From: Plantago elongata
Lineage: Eukaryota > Streptophyta > Magnoliopsida > Lamiales > Plantaginaceae
Reading direction: 5' to 3'
Assembly: GCA_036897095.1 (NCBI GenBank)
Contig: JAYMSP010000181.1
Location: 1-64,000 of the forward strand
Length of the DNA: 64,000 bases
This document shows positions 13,122 to 24,765 of the stretch, one piece after another; positions within the stretch are counted from its first letter, which is position 1, and the number at the start of each line of letters is the position of its first letter. A program made the position numbers and the translations under genes. The notes under the pieces are model-generated. The model did no database searches. It worked only from the letters and a program-made list of their open reading frames with translations, and was not told the origin of the DNA.

Positions 13122-16100
13122 CTTTGACCATTTATATTAATGCCTGCCTTTTGAAATAAGCAACTGTACATATTTGAAGTAGCTCAAAGTTTTACTATGC
13201 CAGTGCAGAAATAAGTTGAAGCAGCACCTGGAACCCTTTTCCATTTCCTTGGTGCAATGCACAAAATGTTTTAAATGGAGGATTATCCCGACTAGGCAGG
13301 TAGGAGTATGAGGAAATTCGCGAGAGGTAGCTTCAAGTATCTTGCGATAATGTGGTCTGACTTTACTCTGGATGGCGACAATATTTAGACCTTTAACAGG
13401 TCAATTCTAGCACATTTGGATATAAACATTACAATTTATGATATACTCCATCCTTCCCGAATTCAACTTCTCACATTCCATTTTCGCACGTCTCAATTCC
13501 AACTTCTTCATCCGTTTAGCATACATACTTTACTACTAACTTGCTTACTTAACTTTTATCTTAAAACGTATTAACATTCGCAGTTAATTGAATCCGTAAG
13601 GACTCAATTGCCTAAAGAAATATAATTACACCAGTCCTTGTGCATTACTTGTGCAATCCATAGTCTACTGCAAAATTCATGGTACCTTCTCTAAAAAAAT
13701 TACAAACAATTTCACATTAGTAATAGTTATACATCTGCTAAAAATCATTTATGGGAGATTTCTATGTAATCTTAATTTGCAGAGAAAGTTACAAGTCATA
13801 ATGCAGATATTAATGGATGAAAAGAATTACCTAGTAGTTATCAATCATCACAACATGAATTCTAGTTTAACAGAGTAATATGCAGGAAACAGAATCAAGC
13901 ATCAAAAGATTAAGACAGCCGACTTAATTTGCATAATTAATAACGAGTTAAATTATATGAGTTTTTCTACAACGAGATAGAAGTCGTAAATAGTTAAAAT
14001 GAAATGATTGTCGCACATTAAAATTTTCACCAAATATACCCTTCAATTACTTATTTAGTTTATGTTTCATAATTGCATTTATAGGACACATAAATATTAA
14101 AATAATTTATTAAATTCTTTTATAATTGTAATTAAATTTAAATGTTAATTTACCATTATACCCTCTCATTATAAAACGTATTACCACCGCCATTGACGGT
14201 TGATGATAATATATAAAAATGTGTCATGCGTTAAGTAAAAACGGTCCTGCGTTTAACAATCCCTAGGGTAGGGATTCTTTTTTGTTCTTTTATTTTTATT
14301 TTTTATTTATATTTTTTCCATACATGTTCATCGTTCACCATTAATTTGGTAGTAAAATCTCTAATATTATTTTGGTATTAGAAAGTGAAACACATATACG
14401 TAAGACGATAAGAATGGAAATTAATCACGCAGTTACTTTCAACAAAATCTAAAGTGGGAAGAACAAATGGGAAAAATGTTTTACAATCCCAAGTACTTAA
14501 ATTATGAATGGCATCTCATATTTATCTGCTCAACTATGAACATAGGTAATTAGGTACAACCTCATAGGTTGAATGTCCGGTTGTTGCAGTTTTATTCTTC
14601 AAATTGTTGAAGTGTAATGCTTACCGTACTTGTCATATTCATATATTGTAATTGGTTTCTTATAAATATAATTTCTCGTAAATATTTTATGATATTTTTA
14701 TAGCTATTAACCCTAACTAGAATTTTGTGTTAAAAATATTTAATAAATTTAAAAGTTACAATACTTTATACTAATCTTATATATAATAAAAATGTATACC
14801 GTTATACGCAATCAATTAATCAATTAAGTGCACACAAATAGAAAATAGTCAAAAAAATATTTTGACAAATTATACATTTGCCAACTAAGCTACATCTTTT
14901 ACACCATTTTCATATTTTACTATTTACTTTTTACACTCCTCATTTAAATGTTTGATTTTCAAAATTAATTTAATTTTTAAAGATACTAATATTAAATGAA
15001 AGAAAAAATGAATACAAATAACTTCTATAGTTATGAATAAAAAGAACATGTTATAAATATAGATTAAAAATGTATGAGGGTATAATGTAAAATTTTCCTA
15101 AAATGTAAGATAATTAAGGTTGTTTTAGAGGTTTTCTAGTTTCAGTGGTCCAACAAATCGAGTTTGTTAGTCAACCGTCGAGACGTATATTTTTCGTTAT
15201 TATTTAGTGTTGATTTGTTTTCCCACTTCCATATCAACACGTAGATGTATTTATATCAAAACATCTACCCAAAGTATTTGCCACTTGCTCACTTCATCAA
15301 TTCATAACCTATCTTAAAGACAAACACGATTTAAATATCCAAGCCACCATATAAAACACTTAAATTTTTTATAGTTAATCTTCCGTTATAAGAAATCTAA
15401 TAGAAGTTAAATCCTACATACCCCTAGGCTCGAATAACTTGTTCCAAAAAGAGTATTATGATACATTATCTCTCTGGTACACTTCATACTCACAACAACA
15501 AATGTAAGATATATATATAATAACATATAAAATTTACATTTTTTATGAATAAGGAGTACATCGGAGATAGAACACCAATATTCTAGCCCAGAACCCAATC
15601 TGACAACTGTTAACAAAATCAAGACAAGGGACTCATGTTACCCATCACACAAAACATGAGCTACAATAATAATTTTGTTTATTAATAGGTGGCCATCTCT
15701 GACCACAATTCTGACGTCCACATAGAGGTAGGTGCGACTGCGAAATTTAGATTGGTTTCAGTTCATTTTCCCGTTTATAACAACATTTAGCTAGCTAGGT
15801 AGCTAGCCAGCCATTTAGGACTACCAAAACTATTAAAATAGATGTAAATTAATGCTGCATTTTAACGTCCCTTTTGGGAAACTTGCTACTACTACTAATC
15901 ACCGGAGAAAGATCGCTTCTTTTTCTCATCTTATTACCATTTCCCAGCAACTCCAAACAGTGTAGTATTCTGGTTACACACGTTTACTAAATCTGATTAT
16001 TACAGATTACATACACTGATACACTGATGCACGTTGTTAATAAACAAACAGACTTGCCCATTAAAAAGTCTCTGGTAATCTAAAACAAGAACAGGCAGTG

Positions 16101-16134
16101 TTTATTTGGTTCCTCCCCTCAATTGATCAGAGAC
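12229..16134. other. Intergenic region between ABCI11 and the SDR gene
   Basis: This 3.9-kb AT-rich spacer lies between divergent genes and holds both promoters. It contains an (AT)16 microsatellite at 13087-13118 and, at about 13442, one end resembling a Stowaway-type MITE (atactccatccttcccg) with no matching right end found. I see no credible coding sequence. Confidence 0.55.
13087..13118. repeat. (AT)16 microsatellite
   Basis: Uninterrupted AT dinucleotide run upstream of ABCI11; likely length-variable. Confidence 0.95.
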
Positions 16135-17946
16135 ATGGAAAAGCAAGGAGCCAAGAAGAGAGTCTTACTCACCTCCAATGCCGATCGAGTCTCCATTGGC
16201 ATAGCTCGCCATTTAGCTCAACGTGGTTGCAGGTAATTCATTTCTATCCCATTCATTTCCTTTCTGTTATGCTTGTTCTTGATTCATCAATTTGATTAAT
16301 GGTTATCTCGATGTGTAATCCTTGGTCAATAGGCTTGTTCTTATGGGAAATGAAACCGAATTGAGGGTTTCTGCTGAAAAGATCAAGGGGTCATTAAACG
16401 GTGATGTCTTCGTCGAGGTTGTCGGTCTGGATATGGAAAATGATGAGGAAGCCACTTTTCACAAAGCGGTGCAAAAAGCTACCCAGATTTTGGGTGGGAA
16501 TTTGGATGCTTTTATCAACTGTTACTCCTATGAAGGTAGGTAGTTTACCAGCAGCATGTTTTGACCTTAAATGTGCAAAATTTCACTCATTTTCCTGTTA
16601 CTTGTGGTATGGTAATCATTGCTCTAGCCTCTATGAATATATGTCGTAATCGACTAATCGTAAAACTGAGTATGGTAACAACAGATGAAAGTAATTACAG
16701 GACAAGAAGAAGAAAAAAAAAAAGGGATCTTGACTGGTTGTTTGATGAGTTTATAATTATATACTAGGGCTGATAACAATCTTGGATCAAGATGTTTCAG
16801 GTCAAATTAGCCTGTAAGGAACTACGGATCAAGGATTGAGCTAATAAATGAGTCGAGCTCGATCCTGGTTGCAAGTCCTTACATGTTGCTTATGATGTTT
16901 CTATAGAGAATATGATGGCAAATTTTTAAGATAGGAGTAAAAGCTAGCTTGACACGGTTGCAAATGCTCAGACATTGAACAATTTCCACGAGTCTTGTTC
17001 GCTATTAGCCTGTTAAGCTTGTTATGTTTGATTCGTCTTAACTAGATTTTCTGTACATTATTATATGCTGCCAGGTCCCATTCATCATGATGCATTGTCA
17101 ATAGTCAATACATGTATGTTAGGATGCTCTTACATGATCAGTTCAGTTTCGCTTGTCATATGCTTCTTAGAGGACTGCATGATCTAGCATTAGATGCATT
17201 AACCAAGCAATACGCCTGCTAAGCATGGCTAACATGCTCTTTTATGTATGCTGCTGGTGCAGCTCTAATATATTGGAGAACCAGTATTTTAACTGTTATT
17301 ATCTGAAACAGGAAAGATGCAAGAGCCATTGTCCTTCGATGAGCATGAATTCAAGAAGATTGTCAAAATCAACTTTAATGCGCCGTGGTATCTTTTGAAG
17401 GCTGTGGGGAAAGCAATGCGTGATCAGAAATCTGGAGGGTCTATAATATTCATGACATCGATAAATGGAGCTGAAAGAGGGCTATATCCTGGAGCTGCAG
17501 CCTTTGGTTCATGTATGGCTGGAGTGCAGCAGCTAGTAAGGGTAAGTGTTTAAATTATAATGTTATATTCAAGCTATCGCCTAAAGTCCGTTTAAGCTAG
17601 CTTTGAGCAGAGATGTGGTATGATCTAAAATGTCGCCCTTAGGATTTGTTTGACTTCCTTATGACAGACATCAGCTATGGAGATAGGGAAGTATCAGATC
17701 AGGGTTAACGGGATTACTCGTGGCTTGCATCTTGATGATGAATTCCCAGTGTCAGTTGGGAAGGAGAGGGCACTTAAAATGGTGAAAGAAGCAAATCCAT
17801 TGCACAGATGGCTGGACGCTGAGAATGACTTGGCCTCAACTGTGATTTATTTGATTAGTGATGGCTCACGTTACATGACTGGAACAAGCATATTTGTTGA
17901 TGGTGGGCAATCTTTGGTTAGGCCTCGCATGAGATCTTTCATGTGA
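16135..17946 (+). CDS. Divergent SDR-fold protein, probable pseudoenzyme
   Basis: This protein has the short-chain dehydrogenase/reductase (SDR) fold. Four exons join in frame: 16135-16232, 16333-16535, 17312-17541 and 17668-17946, giving 269 residues. The C-terminal half is typical: [11 protein letters not shown] strand, [10 protein letters not shown], then [19 protein letters not shown] and IFVDGG, as in 3-oxoacyl-ACP-reductase-like SDRs. The key motifs have changed. The nucleotide-binding TGxxxGIG is [12 protein letters not shown] (13-24), the NNAG motif is INCYSYEG, and the catalytic YxxxK is FxxxM (Phe165, Met169); Ser150 is kept. The reading frame is fully open, so the protein is probably made but may not be an active oxidoreductase. 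The start chosen has an upstream leader without nearby competing ATG in frame. Substrate unknown. Confidence 0.88.
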
Positions 17947-18365
17947 AATGTATACATCTATAGTTGCAATTTGTATGCTTGTCACATTATAGCCTGATTG
18001 GGATCATATAACGTAATTCATTGAGGTGGCAGATTGTGTATTTGAAATGTGTAATAAAGTTTGTCAAGTTAATCAGCTGTATCCTTGGAACTGCATTTAG
18101 ATGCTTAATCTTCTTCGTTAAACGATTGATATTTTAACAACCTGAGTATTGCATTTGGTCATATTACTTGGCAACTGTTTAGGAGGTCAATATCGTGAGG
18201 AATAGGCTAGCTGCCTACACGGTTTTGACATCTACGGATGAACAGAATAGACAATCATGCCTACATTTACAGATGCACATACCGGAAAAGTGAAATACAA
18301 CACTGCAAACAAAGGAAGAAATGCTTGAATGTGTAGCATTGATATATCTAGAAAAACGTACACTC

Positions 18366-18563
18366 TTTAAACAAGAATGACAGAGTACCAAAAGGAGCTA
18401 TTTCCAGAACAGTTCAACTCAAAATTTTCAACATGACCAACAAACAACACTACTCTATACCGACTTTAAACAAGAATGACAGAGTACCAAAAAGAGCTAT
18501 TTCCAGAACAGTTCAACTCAAAATTTTCAACATGACCAACAAACAACACTACTCTATACCGAT
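18366..18563. repeat. 99-bp tandem duplication in the 3' flank of the 69-residue protein gene
   Basis: Two nearly identical 99-base copies (18366-18464 and 18465-18563) start tttaaacaagaatgacagag. The second ends six bases before the stop codon of the minus-strand gene, so the duplication doubles its 3' UTR. Confidence 0.9.
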
Positions 18564-18569
18564 CACTCC

Positions 18570-19732
18570 CTACTTGTCCTTCGGTGCTTCTTTCCCAGCA
18601 ATTTCTTTCGTCTTCTCCTTCACCTCCCTACAAGTACAAAGAGCTCAGTTAGTTCGCAAAGTGAATCGGAACAGGGCAATAACATAGCATCACAAACATC
18701 TGAAAAATTAAAAATCCTAACACAAGAAGGTGAAACAGAGTTGTTCCAGTCAATGGGACTAATACAGTAATACACATAACAGGCAGTTGATCATGATGAG
18801 TAGTAACCAATAAGGTTAAATTTAACAAACAATAAGGCTCCAATTCAAGTCTTCAACTAATCTAAACTTCGAACTTGAAAGAAAAAATGGCTTTTTTCTC
18901 ATTACTTGATAAATTTTGATCTTGGAAAATTTATCTAGTCTTTCCACTGCACTTTATCATGCATCTGTATTATAAGTGACAAGTGATTGTTGCTTCCATG
19001 AGGCTCATATACAGTACTGTTAGCAATAGAAAGCTTAAAGGAACTTTGGTTTTTTTAACTTCTGCTTTTACATCTTTGAATTCTATATAGACTATATAGA
19101 TATGATCATAATAAAAGAGAACTATGATTGATTATCTTCATATTCTTGACTATATCCTCATCAAAATTTCTTTCTAAGGATTCAGCAATTGTCGGATTTC
19201 AATTACGCAAGACCAACCTTATAGCCCATTCCACATAAACTTCAGAGTTATCGTAATTTTCCGGTGCATTAATTAACTAGATATTCGCGAATTGCTATGC
19301 AAAAAGTTTAGACCGGTAGCAGAAAAGTTATTATAAAATGGCTGAGGTTTTACAATCAGAGGTTTCCAAAATTATTGAACAGGAATGACACTAATCATAA
19401 GCTAATAGCTAAACCAGTAATACACATATGACATAACAGGCGGTTGATCAAGATGAGTAGTAACCAATAGGGTTAAATTTCATAACCAATTAAGGCTCCA
19501 CTTCAGGTCTGCAACTAATCTAAACTTCAAACTTGCAAAAAAAAAAAAGCTTTGCTCATTAGGGAAGGAAAAAAGGTTACTTGGCAGCCGAAGATGACTC
19601 TTCCTCGAGCCAAGTGCGGATGTGCTTGACATTCCGGCGGAAAATTGAAGCCGATTGCTTCACGTCACTCCTGAGCAGCACGACGACCGCACTAACGCCG
19701 ATCACTGTTATGATAAAGTTGGATAATCCCAT
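18570..19732 (-). CDS. Small single-pass membrane protein, 69 residues, function unknown
   Basis: Two exons (19581-19732 and 18570-18627) join in frame across a 0.95-kb intron with canonical GT-AG ends. The protein begins MGLSNFIITVIGVSAVVVLL, a single membrane helix at about residues 3-20, followed by a basic amphipathic stretch (SIFRRNVKHIRTWLEEE) and a Lys-rich tail EVKEKTKEIAGKEAPKDK. The layout suggests a tail exposed on one side of an organelle or ER membrane. I do not recognise a named family. Evidence that it is real: correct splice phase, charged tail of low randomness, and a start preceded by no other in-frame ATG. It could belong to a small plant-conserved hypothetical family. Confidence 0.7.
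18765..18903. repeat. Direct repeat A, copy 1, in the intron of the 69-residue protein gene
   Basis: This block, starting cagtaatacacat, recurs at 19412-19562 with small indels; the second copy ends close to the splice donor of exon 1. The two copies flank dispersed repeat B. Confidence 0.8.
18917..19415. repeat. Dispersed repeat B, copy 1 (about 500 bp)
   Basis: This intronic block matches 30506-31013 over its whole length in the same orientation. Shared strings include tgatcttggaaaatttatct and agcaatagaaagcttaaagg. It has no terminal inverted repeats and no coding capacity that I can see. The class is unknown; it is either an unclassified non-autonomous element or a segmental duplication. 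Confidence 0.85.
19412..19562. repeat. Direct repeat A, copy 2
   Basis: Second copy of the block at 18765-18903, sharing gatgagtagtaaccaata and ctaatctaaacttc. It lies at the 5' side of the intron, next to exon 1. Confidence 0.8.
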
Positions 19733-19827
19733 GATCGATACTCTTTCTTCAGCGATGGAATGATCAGATCGGATTGTGCTAGTTTAGGCATCTGAGAAAG
19801 GGGAGAAACTTCAAATTTGGGAATTAG

Positions 19828-20260
19828 CCGTACTCATTGCTGTTTTCGAGCCGAGCCGAGCCGAGTATTTTAATATTCGATCTCGAGTTCGAATTAAATC
19901 GAGCCGAGCCAAAATATTCGACCTCGAGCTTGAATTAAATCGAGCGGAGTTCGGCTGGCTCGTTAACACAACGAGCTCGAGGCCGAGTAACATATAATGA
20001 GCTCTAGCTTGTAAATATACGAGCTTTATGGAGCTTTAACAAGCTTTATCAATAAAAATATTAAAAATATTAATAAAAACTATAATTTATTAAAATAATT
20101 ACTCTTAAATAATTTTATCGAATTGAGTCGAGCTCGACTTGATGAAACAATTATAAAATCGAATTGGAACTCAACTTCAAAAAGTTTATCAAGTCGAATC
20201 GAACTTTGTCGAGCCGAGTCGAATTCTCGACAAGACTCGACTCGAAAAACAACAGTACCC
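19828..20260. mobile_element. hAT-like MITE with GAGCCGAGC-rich inverted ends
   Basis: The ends are imperfect inverted repeats: cgtact...tgttttcgagccgag on the left pairs with the complement of ctcgactcgaaaaacaacagtaccc on the right. The interior is rich in cgag/ctcg words. The flanks gaattagc and gtaattgc could be a decayed 8-bp target duplication, which would fit hAT. No transposase is present. It sits just upstream of the 69-residue protein gene. Confidence 0.6.
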
Positions 20261-22567
20261 GTAATTGCCTCATCAGCTCTGAGTCAAATATGGGTTCTTC
20301 AGAGAAATTGGCCTGCTAGGCCATATTTCACCTTATTGGCTGTTACCGGAGACTCTATATTGTTGGGCTTTACAAGTTTTAAAGAGTTTACTAGAGACAC
20401 TTGTTTATGTCAACTAAGTGAATCTTTCGATTTAGAAAGTTAAAAATTATTTTATAAGATTATGAAGTTTTTGTTTTATATTTTAACATAAATAAACTTC
20501 ATTAACTACAACAACATAATTACACAGGCGGTTTTGTCACACGCAATGACACCTTATATAGATTAACCTTAAGTTATTCGTTGTAAAGATACAAACCAAG
20601 TCACTAAGGACAATTATTCAAAATACGTAAATAACTCTTGAGATTAACAAAGTTCGAAGAACATCTAAAAGATTCAAAGTTATCAAAATCAAAATCACTT
20701 CCCATCTTAGACAATAGATCTGCTGCTCCTATAAGATTATGAAGTTGAACATACTTATTTGAGTAATTTTAGAGTGATTGGCCCACTATAAACTTCCCAG
20801 TGCGAATAAAGAGACATGTATACATATATTGGTTTGTGTGACTAAAATATAATTTAGAAATCATTCCACAAGTAACTATGTCGGTTGAAGGAGTCATGCC
20901 TCGACTTACCCAGCTTTTTATTCTTGTAAATAAATTTGAAAATGTACTCTGTATTAATGAAAACTAAGTTAACTTACAAGTAAGAATTTTATGTATCAAC
21001 TATTTTGCCGTATTTGCATATTTAATTTCCCCATAGTTAAATACTGATTAAAATATTGTAAATCTACTAGCTAGTTAGTTATATGACACTGAAAAGCACT
21101 TATTTATACAAGTTGATGGATAATGTTTTTTTATGGAGAATGAAAGGCATTTTTCTTTGATAAAGATCGGTACTTGAAGTCTAACGAATTGATCGAGCAT
21201 GGTGGAAGAGATAAATGAGTTACTTGAAGAATATGCAAATAGATATTCTATTTTCGTCTTGTAATTTTCTAGTATCAAACCCCACTAACTATGTAGAATA
21301 TAAGAATATGGAATATGGAGACTTTGATCCAGGAAACTCCATTAAATATACAATAGCCCGATTAATTAACCATTTTTGTCACATAATAAATTATATATCC
21401 ACTTGAATTACTTCATGGTATTAGCTTTTCTTGCCATTTGATTGTCCCAATTACTCCATTGATCAAATGAGATGTTTGAGTTTTTGTTGTTGGACCATGA
21501 GATGAGTAGACTGCATGTGTCATTAATTGATACAAAAAGATTCTTAATCAAAAAGCCAAACAGTGTGGTACTCAGTTGTGCACAGAACAAAACCAAGAAA
21601 GAAAAAGCATCAAAATAATTGGAAACCAGAAATTAAAGCTACTAGCTATAGTTTATATTGATATTTGCATGAAAGACGTAAGGTGGATAGTAACAGTAGA
21701 GAATATGAATTCATGCATGCATTTAGTAGATTGAGTTTGTAATAGTAAGTAGATCAGAATCTCCAGGTGAAACAAGAAAATGCCATTTGCACAACAGCTT
21801 GGTGCAATCAGGGAAGAGAATCTTATACCCATGAAATCATATATACACTGCCCGACGTGCATGTATTACGAATATATGAGGTATCGATATAATAAAATTT
21901 TTAATCAGTCATGAACGTTCTTCTTCAATTATTATTATTATTATTATAATAGTGTGAAGTAATTATTTAGTGAAATACAATCACACAACATTAACTATCC
22001 AATTAACTTTAACGTACTAGGTATCAATGGTTTGTTAATTTAAGTTAGTGAAAAAAGGAATTTTCATTTGTTTTGTTTAAAGATCAGAATCACTTTCAAA
22101 GTCTAGTTTTTGTGAACTCTAGAAACAATTTTGTAAAATTTAGTTAAATCAGATACTGCTTATTAGTATGTACATAACTACATATTTTATATTTAGTTCT
22201 TGATAATAACTCTATTGTTCATTCTTCCTCTCTTTACAATTTGATTACACTACTCAAGTATATACTCAAATTATTGTATACAAGTGAACACGATGTAAGG
22301 AGGTATGATGATAAATTTTATGGAAAGATGCTATTCTTATCCATATATCCATATTCACCTAATAATAGCTCAAGAAAAAATTCCTCCATATCACGCATTC
22401 CCTCTTTTTCTTTATGCATCTGATTTTCACTTCTCCACCACACAGTCCACATAATTACTAACCAGTATATATTTTGTTACAAGATAACGCGATCATAATG
22501 AGTTGGACTACTCAACGTTATAATCAGATAAATATTGATGGGTTGTCACAATTTATGTACAACAAGA

Positions 22568-22587
22568 CCCCCCCCCCCCCCCCCCCC
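22568..22587. repeat. Poly(C) tract of 20
   Basis: A run of 20 cytosines, unusual in AT-rich DNA; the exact length may be a sequencing artefact. Confidence 0.9.
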
Positions 22588-22789
22588 AAACTTCACAAAG
22601 ATACACATAAACTGTGTTTTATCGTCAGTCACGATGAGTCGGGTTTCGGTCTCGTTGCATAGGTATGAAAGGGTTCGCGGCTCTGCACATATACCGGCCG
22701 ACCCAAACACATAACATCATGCTTTTTATGCGGGTATTGTACTGGTGCAGGGCAAATTAAATAGAACTCGACATTTAAAATCCTAATGT

Positions 22790-22914
22790 GATTAAAACTG
22801 TATTCTCTTCAACTGAAAATTATTTCTAGTTCAATTTAATTTGATTTAATTATAATTTATACCTTATTTCAGTACAGTTCAATAAATTTCAGTTGAGGAG
22901 AACACACCTTAATC
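22790..22914. mobile_element. 125-bp MITE with CAACTGAAA inverted ends, copy 1
   Basis: The left end attaaaactgtattctcttc continues aactgaaa, and the right end is the near-exact complement (tttcagttgaggagaacaca). The sequence aatccta occurs just outside both ends and could be the target duplication. A longer relative lies at 46023-46247. Confidence 0.65.
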
Positions 22915-23794
22915 CTATACACCTAAAAGCTGACACTTCATTGATTATTAATTGGTAACTAATTAATCACATTGCAAAGAATATAATCGCACCTAACTGG
23001 CTTCTTACCTTTTGTGAGTTAATGATTAATGATGGATTAAAATACCTACTTTGCAATGTTCTAATTCGGAATTATCTACTAACACAGGAGGAATTTTGTT
23101 CTCTTTTCGGCAGGTTAATGATGATTATTAGTCTAGAAGAATCTACTAGTCTCAAAATTAATGTATAGAATCTACTAATCTCAAAATTATGTATATTAGA
23201 AAGAAAAATATCGACCTTTCCACTAGCTTCCACAATTGTACCCAAGATATTTGTGTATTATTCCTTCAAGCAGATAGTGGTCCAGCGAAGAATGCAAAAT
23301 CTAGTGTATGTTGTACACTTGTACGTACTTAGATGTTTTTTAGCTTATCAAACTACAACAAATAAATAGGTCGGGATGTCTCCTAGGATATTTAAAAAAA
23401 AAAAAAAAGTATAGAGCAGATCAATTAGCAAACCGTCTGTGCCTATTTGGATTAAACATTCGTGATGTAATTGAAAATAATAAATAAGTACCATGGAGTT
23501 AAAATGATTAGAAGTCATACTAATAAACAAGGCAAGGAGACAAAATCCTTTGGCTGGTGAGCAACCACTTCAAGGTGCAACTCTCATGGAAGTTCTTTAA
23601 AGTCATTCTCACTTGGTGCACTGTAAACATATCCGCCACTATTGTTGTTGTCGTTTGACAATGTGAACTGAAGTACTGAACCTAAGTACATCATTACTCG
23701 AATTCAACTTGAGCTGTAATTTAGATCGAGCTCAGCCTCGTTAACAAAGTGAGCTAATGGTTCAAGCTCAACTCACTTGATTCAACCCACCCCC

Positions 23795-24055
23795 CTCCCC
23801 CAATAGCGCAAGTGGGGATGAGAGAGGGCCATTGAAGAAATGTAAGCAAAAAGAAAAGAAAAGAAGATTTAGGCCTAGGATGACAATGCCCAGAAGAGAA
23901 GTCCTTGGAGCACGGCACAAGTCATTGATGACTTATGAGCCAACGTGGGCATATTGCGGGTTCTCTGAATCACACCCCGGCTTGATACATGCAAGCCGGG
24001 CAATGGAGTCCAACCCCCGACCTTCGGAGCATTAGAGTAGTGGCAGATTAGCACG
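23795..24055 (-). mobile_element. Possible tRNA-derived SINE
   Basis: On the minus strand a B-box-like ggttggactcc lies inside a T-arm-like context (gaaggtcgggggttggactc), followed by about 200 bases that end in a pyrimidine-rich stretch. The A box is weak. A related reading in the other direction gives an A-box-like tagcgcaagtgggg but no B box. Tentative. Confidence 0.3.
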
Positions 24056-24228
24056 ATTGGAATTTAGACATAATTTGGCATCATCAGATATATACCAGAA
24101 TATGCTTGAAACTAGTTAGTTTAAACATGACGTGCTAACTTAACAATTAAAGAGAAGGAAAGCCAAGTGTACTTGAGTGTAGAATCATAAGATTTAAAGT
24201 GACAGGTTTGCGCATCCATTCGTCCCTC

Positions 24229-24239
24229 TATATATATGG
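24229..24239 (+). promoter_or_regulatory. Likely TATA box of the DUF761-like gene
   Basis: ctatatatatgg lies about 95 bases before the start codon at 24331, a normal core promoter distance. Confidence 0.45.
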
Positions 24240-24330
24240 TAGCAAAACCTGTAATAAGATACAGACATACCAAAAACATAGGAAAACAAAATTAAGTATC
24301 ATACTCTTTGCTAGCTAGCTAGTTACATTA

Positions 24331-24765
24331 ATGGAGTCGTCGGCCCATCGGAGCAGCAAGCGCAGGGCCCTGAGCAAGACAAAGCTAGTCATGGCTCTCT
24401 ACCGAGCCACCAAGCCTTCAGCTAATTCTGCCACCGTGCACTCGTATGGTACAAAATCGAAGCCTGTAACTTCTAATGTATCATCTAATCAATTTGATCA
24501 TCAGTACCAGATCATGACGAAGCCAGTACCCAAGGGTCCAAGTTCCAGTTCTGCCTCAGCAGCGCCTGGTTTCCTCATCGTGAACCAGGATCGAGTTCTG
24601 TCTCAGGAGCACAAGCCAAAAGTTGCATTTGCGAGGAAAATACACGAATCTTCATATGCCAAGCTGGAAAATTTCCACGCCCATGATGATGAAGCTGTTG
24701 ATGCCAAAGCTGCTAAGTACATATCTTCTGTTCAAGAGAGGTTTCGCCTTGAACACGTTGATTAA
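24331..24765 (+). CDS. DUF761-type plant protein, 144 residues
   Basis: A single-exon gene encodes a basic, Ser-rich soluble protein. The N-terminus (SSKRRALSKTKLVMALYRA) is basic and helical; the middle is low complexity; the C-terminus VDAKAAKYISSVQERFRLE matches the short DUF761 signature (VDxKAxxFIxxFxxQLxLQ type) found at the end of many plant proteins of unknown function. Nothing is known of the reaction or partners from sequence. A TATA box lies about 95 bases upstream, and no competing in-frame ATG is nearby. The other reading frame at 24623-24829 is a shadow. Confidence 0.8.
   Translation: MESSAHRSSKRRALSKTKLVMALYRATKPSANSATVHSYGTKSKPVTSNVSSNQFDHQYQIMTKPVPKGPSSSSASAAPGFLIVNQDRVLSQEHKPKVAFARKIHESSYAKLENFHAHDDEAVDAKAAKYISSVQERFRLEHVD

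Larger units (their letters stand above)
20261..24330. other. Intergenic region with small repeats
   Basis: No supported gene in 4 kb. Contents: a small MITE (22790-22914), a C20 tract (22568-22587), an (ATT)n tract near 21929-21950, a short cgagctc-rich fragment at 23697-23790 that may be a relic of the hAT-like MITE family, and a possible SINE at 23795-24055. Confidence 0.55.

Noticed and set aside
18765-19562. A-B-A block as a small element with terminal direct repeats (TRIM-like)
   Set aside because: Repeat A lacks the expected terminal dinucleotides, I see no primer site or purine tract, and the second B copy has no A repeats.
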